Shown here piece after piece: positions 62,656 through 64,000 of a DNA stretch of 64,000 nucleotides. A program made the translations under genes and the position numbers. Position 1 is the stretch's first letter, and each line of letters starts with the position of its first letter. This stretch comes from Sungkyunkwania multivorans (GTDB lineage Bacteria; Bacteroidota; Bacteroidia; Flavobacteriales; Flavobacteriaceae): contig NZ_JBHTJH010000017.1 in the NCBI RefSeq assembly GCF_042675645.1, positions 992,001-1,056,000 of the forward strand, read 5' to 3'. Under the pieces are notes generated by a model. The model saw only the letters and a list, made by a program, of their open reading frames with translations. It was not told the origin of the DNA and did no database searches.

Positions 62656-63158
62656 TGTTTCTTATTGCTGAAAAGAATGATAAAAAGTAAACAGAGCAAT
62701 ACTGTAAAGATACTAGAGAATAACGTCTTTTTTAGGATCAAAAGTATGTTAGAAACGTTAAAGATCTCTAGTGAAAACAATACCAAATGATGAATGACCA
62801 CCATGATGAACACATAGGTGATCCGCTCGCCCAATGCGGTCCTACTCAATTTTAAGGTGTGAAACTCATAACTAACACCAAACGAGGACCTCAAAACAAC
62901 AGGTCTGGCAAAGGCCGCGATAAGGCATGCAGCAGCGTTGATTCCTCCGGCATCTGTAAAGATATCGATCGTCAAACCCATAAAAAAGGCCGCCAACAAG
63001 AAAACACTGCGATTGCTGCCAAAAGGATACGAAATAACGAAAAGAAAGTAAACATAAGGATTGACATAGCCCAAAAAGTCGATATTGTTAAAGATGCTTA
63101 CTTGTGCCAAAAGCAAGACGACAAACCTTCCTATGTTTAAAAACAACTCCCTATTCAT
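62652..63158 (-). CDS. mreD: Rod shape-determining protein MreD
   Basis: 168 residues with about five membrane helices, typical for the poorly conserved MreD family (LNIGRFVVLLLAQVSIFNNI, FLLAAFFMGLTIDIF). Assignment rests on topology and position between mreC and mrdA, with 8- and 4-base overlaps. Confidence 0.88.
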   Translation of the reverse strand: MNRELFLNIGRFVVLLLAQVSIFNNIDFLGYVNPYVYFLFVISYPFGSNRSVFLLAAFFMGLTIDIFTDAGGINAAACLIAAFARPVVLRSSFGVSYEFHTLKLSRTALGERITYVFIMVVIHHLVLFSLEIFNVSNILLILKKTLFSSIFTVLLCLLFIILFSNKKQ

Positions 63159-63975
63159 TAGTGCCAGATTGAAGTGTTCTTATTTCTGAAGCATCGATAT
63201 TTTCTATGACATACACATAACCGACATGTGTCATGGAGTTGAAAAGTGAAATATCTAGATTGTAGTAACTTTGTGCCACATCCAATGAGAAGTTCTCGAT
63301 CACCCCGATCATAATTCCTTGAGGGAAAATAGTGGATTCGCCTCCGGTGATAATGGTATCTCCCTTTTTCACATTGGCCAACTTTGGAATATCGATCAAC
63401 TGTACCAATCGATGGTCTTCTGCATTCCAGATCAAAGAACCGATCTCCCCCGAAATTTTATGCTTCGCATTGATGGTCGATAGTTCGTTGAGCACCGATA
63501 TCACCCTAGCGTAATTACCCGAGACCCGGTCCACAACACCGATAATTCCCTCTGAGGTGATAACGCCCATGTCCTCTCGGATACCATCCTTACTTCCTTT
63601 GTTGATAGTGAGATAATTGTTGGGTTTGTTATAACTGTTTTTGATCACCTTCGCAGCTCTGAAGATGTACTTATCTTTAAATGAAGTGCTATCGATAAAA
63701 CTTCCGCTAGCTAACGAATCCTCTTGATTGAACAACAATTGTCGTAGCCTTTTATTCTCTTGGATGAGACGTTCATTTTCTCCTTTCAGATTGAAATAGC
63801 TATCGATATTGTTCACGGATTCGTATACGCCGCCGCTTAACCAATTGGCAGACTTGATAAACTTACTTCTGTGGTAGGAATGCGACTGGATGGTAAGCGA
63901 TAACGAAAACACAAGCAGCAATAGAAACAAAAGAAAATTCTTGTTGCGAATAAAGAAATTAATGATTTGCTGCAT
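63151..63975 (-). CDS. mreC: Rod shape-determining protein MreC
   Basis: 274 residues. One N-terminal membrane helix (FLLFLLLLVFSLSL), a coiled coil (about 60-90; NLKGENERLIQENKRLRQLLF) and the beta-barrel MreC domain (ITSEGIIGVVDRVSGNYARVISVLN, KKGDTIITGGESTIFPQGIMIG). It links MreB to the elongasome and activates PBP2. The start lies 25 bases from the window end, so mreB should lie just beyond. The gene is complete here. Confidence 0.95.
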   Translation of the reverse strand: MQQIINFFIRNKNFLLFLLLLVFSLSLTIQSHSYHRSKFIKSANWLSGGVYESVNNIDSYFNLKGENERLIQENKRLRQLLFNQEDSLASGSFIDSTSFKDKYIFRAAKVIKNSYNKPNNYLTINKGSKDGIREDMGVITSEGIIGVVDRVSGNYARVISVLNELSTINAKHKISGEIGSLIWNAEDHRLVQLIDIPKLANVKKGDTIITGGESTIFPQGIMIGVIENFSLDVAQSYYNLDISLFNSMTHVGYVYVIENIDASEIRTLQSGTNE

Positions 63976-64000
63976 GAGGGGGACTTTTGCTTACTTGATC

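Overview
The window looks like a chromosome segment from a marine-type member of Flavobacteriaceae (Bacteroidota). The signs are Bacteroidota promoters (TTTG, about 19 nt, TAnnTTTG), a T9SS C-terminal sorting domain, a class II HMG-CoA reductase beside a GYDIA-type GHMP kinase, a FolK-deoxynucleoside kinase fusion, and a MreC-MreD-PBP2-RodA cluster. No rRNA, CRISPR array, prophage or intact insertion sequence is visible. Most functions below come from motif recognition, not database searches.

Layout. 1-4.5 kb: folK-dNK fusion, a convergent TrmH-family methyltransferase, mutS. 4.5-7.3 kb: three tRNAs (Gly-GCC, Leu-TAA, Phe-GAA) with terminators, a broken tRNA-Gly copy, palindromic repeats and three small envelope genes. 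7.3-15.2 kb: coaX, a predicted outer-membrane protein, a TPR protein, lptC, a small membrane protein, a CNNM/CorC transporter and ppiD, mostly tightly packed. 15.4-17.6 kb: mevalonate-pathway pair on the minus strand. 17.9-24.1 kb: a dipeptidyl peptidase IV with two tandem POT peptide transporters, probably one peptide-use operon, then a thioredoxin-like protein. 24.1-32.9 kb: three large surface or secreted proteins. 33.1-38.1 kb: comEC, NlpC/P60 peptidase, lpxB, small membrane protein and surE on the minus strand. 38.2-42.3 kb: C-terminal processing protease, an OppC-type permease and a secreted NUC1 nuclease.

42.3-58.8 kb is an accessory region, AT-richer in parts, with dispersed palindromes, a MITE-like element and small orphan genes. 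It holds two systems that deserve attention. First, on the minus strand, a TPR-transmembrane-AraC regulator is followed by an unlisted 53-residue peptide gene with its own promoter, a leader-like N-terminus, a GG site and a Cys-terminated core, and then by a subtilisin-like (S8) protease. This looks like an orphan RiPP or signal-peptide cassette. Second, a T9SS-sorted protein is followed by a 2161-residue SpvB/RHS polymorphic toxin with an AT-rich C-terminal tip. Its stop codon overlaps (ATGA) the start of a likely immunity gene.

58.8-64 kb: an outer-membrane barrel protein, then rodA, mrdA (PBP2), mreD and mreC on the minus strand, all overlapping. mreC ends 25 bases inside the window edge; mreB would be expected just beyond it.
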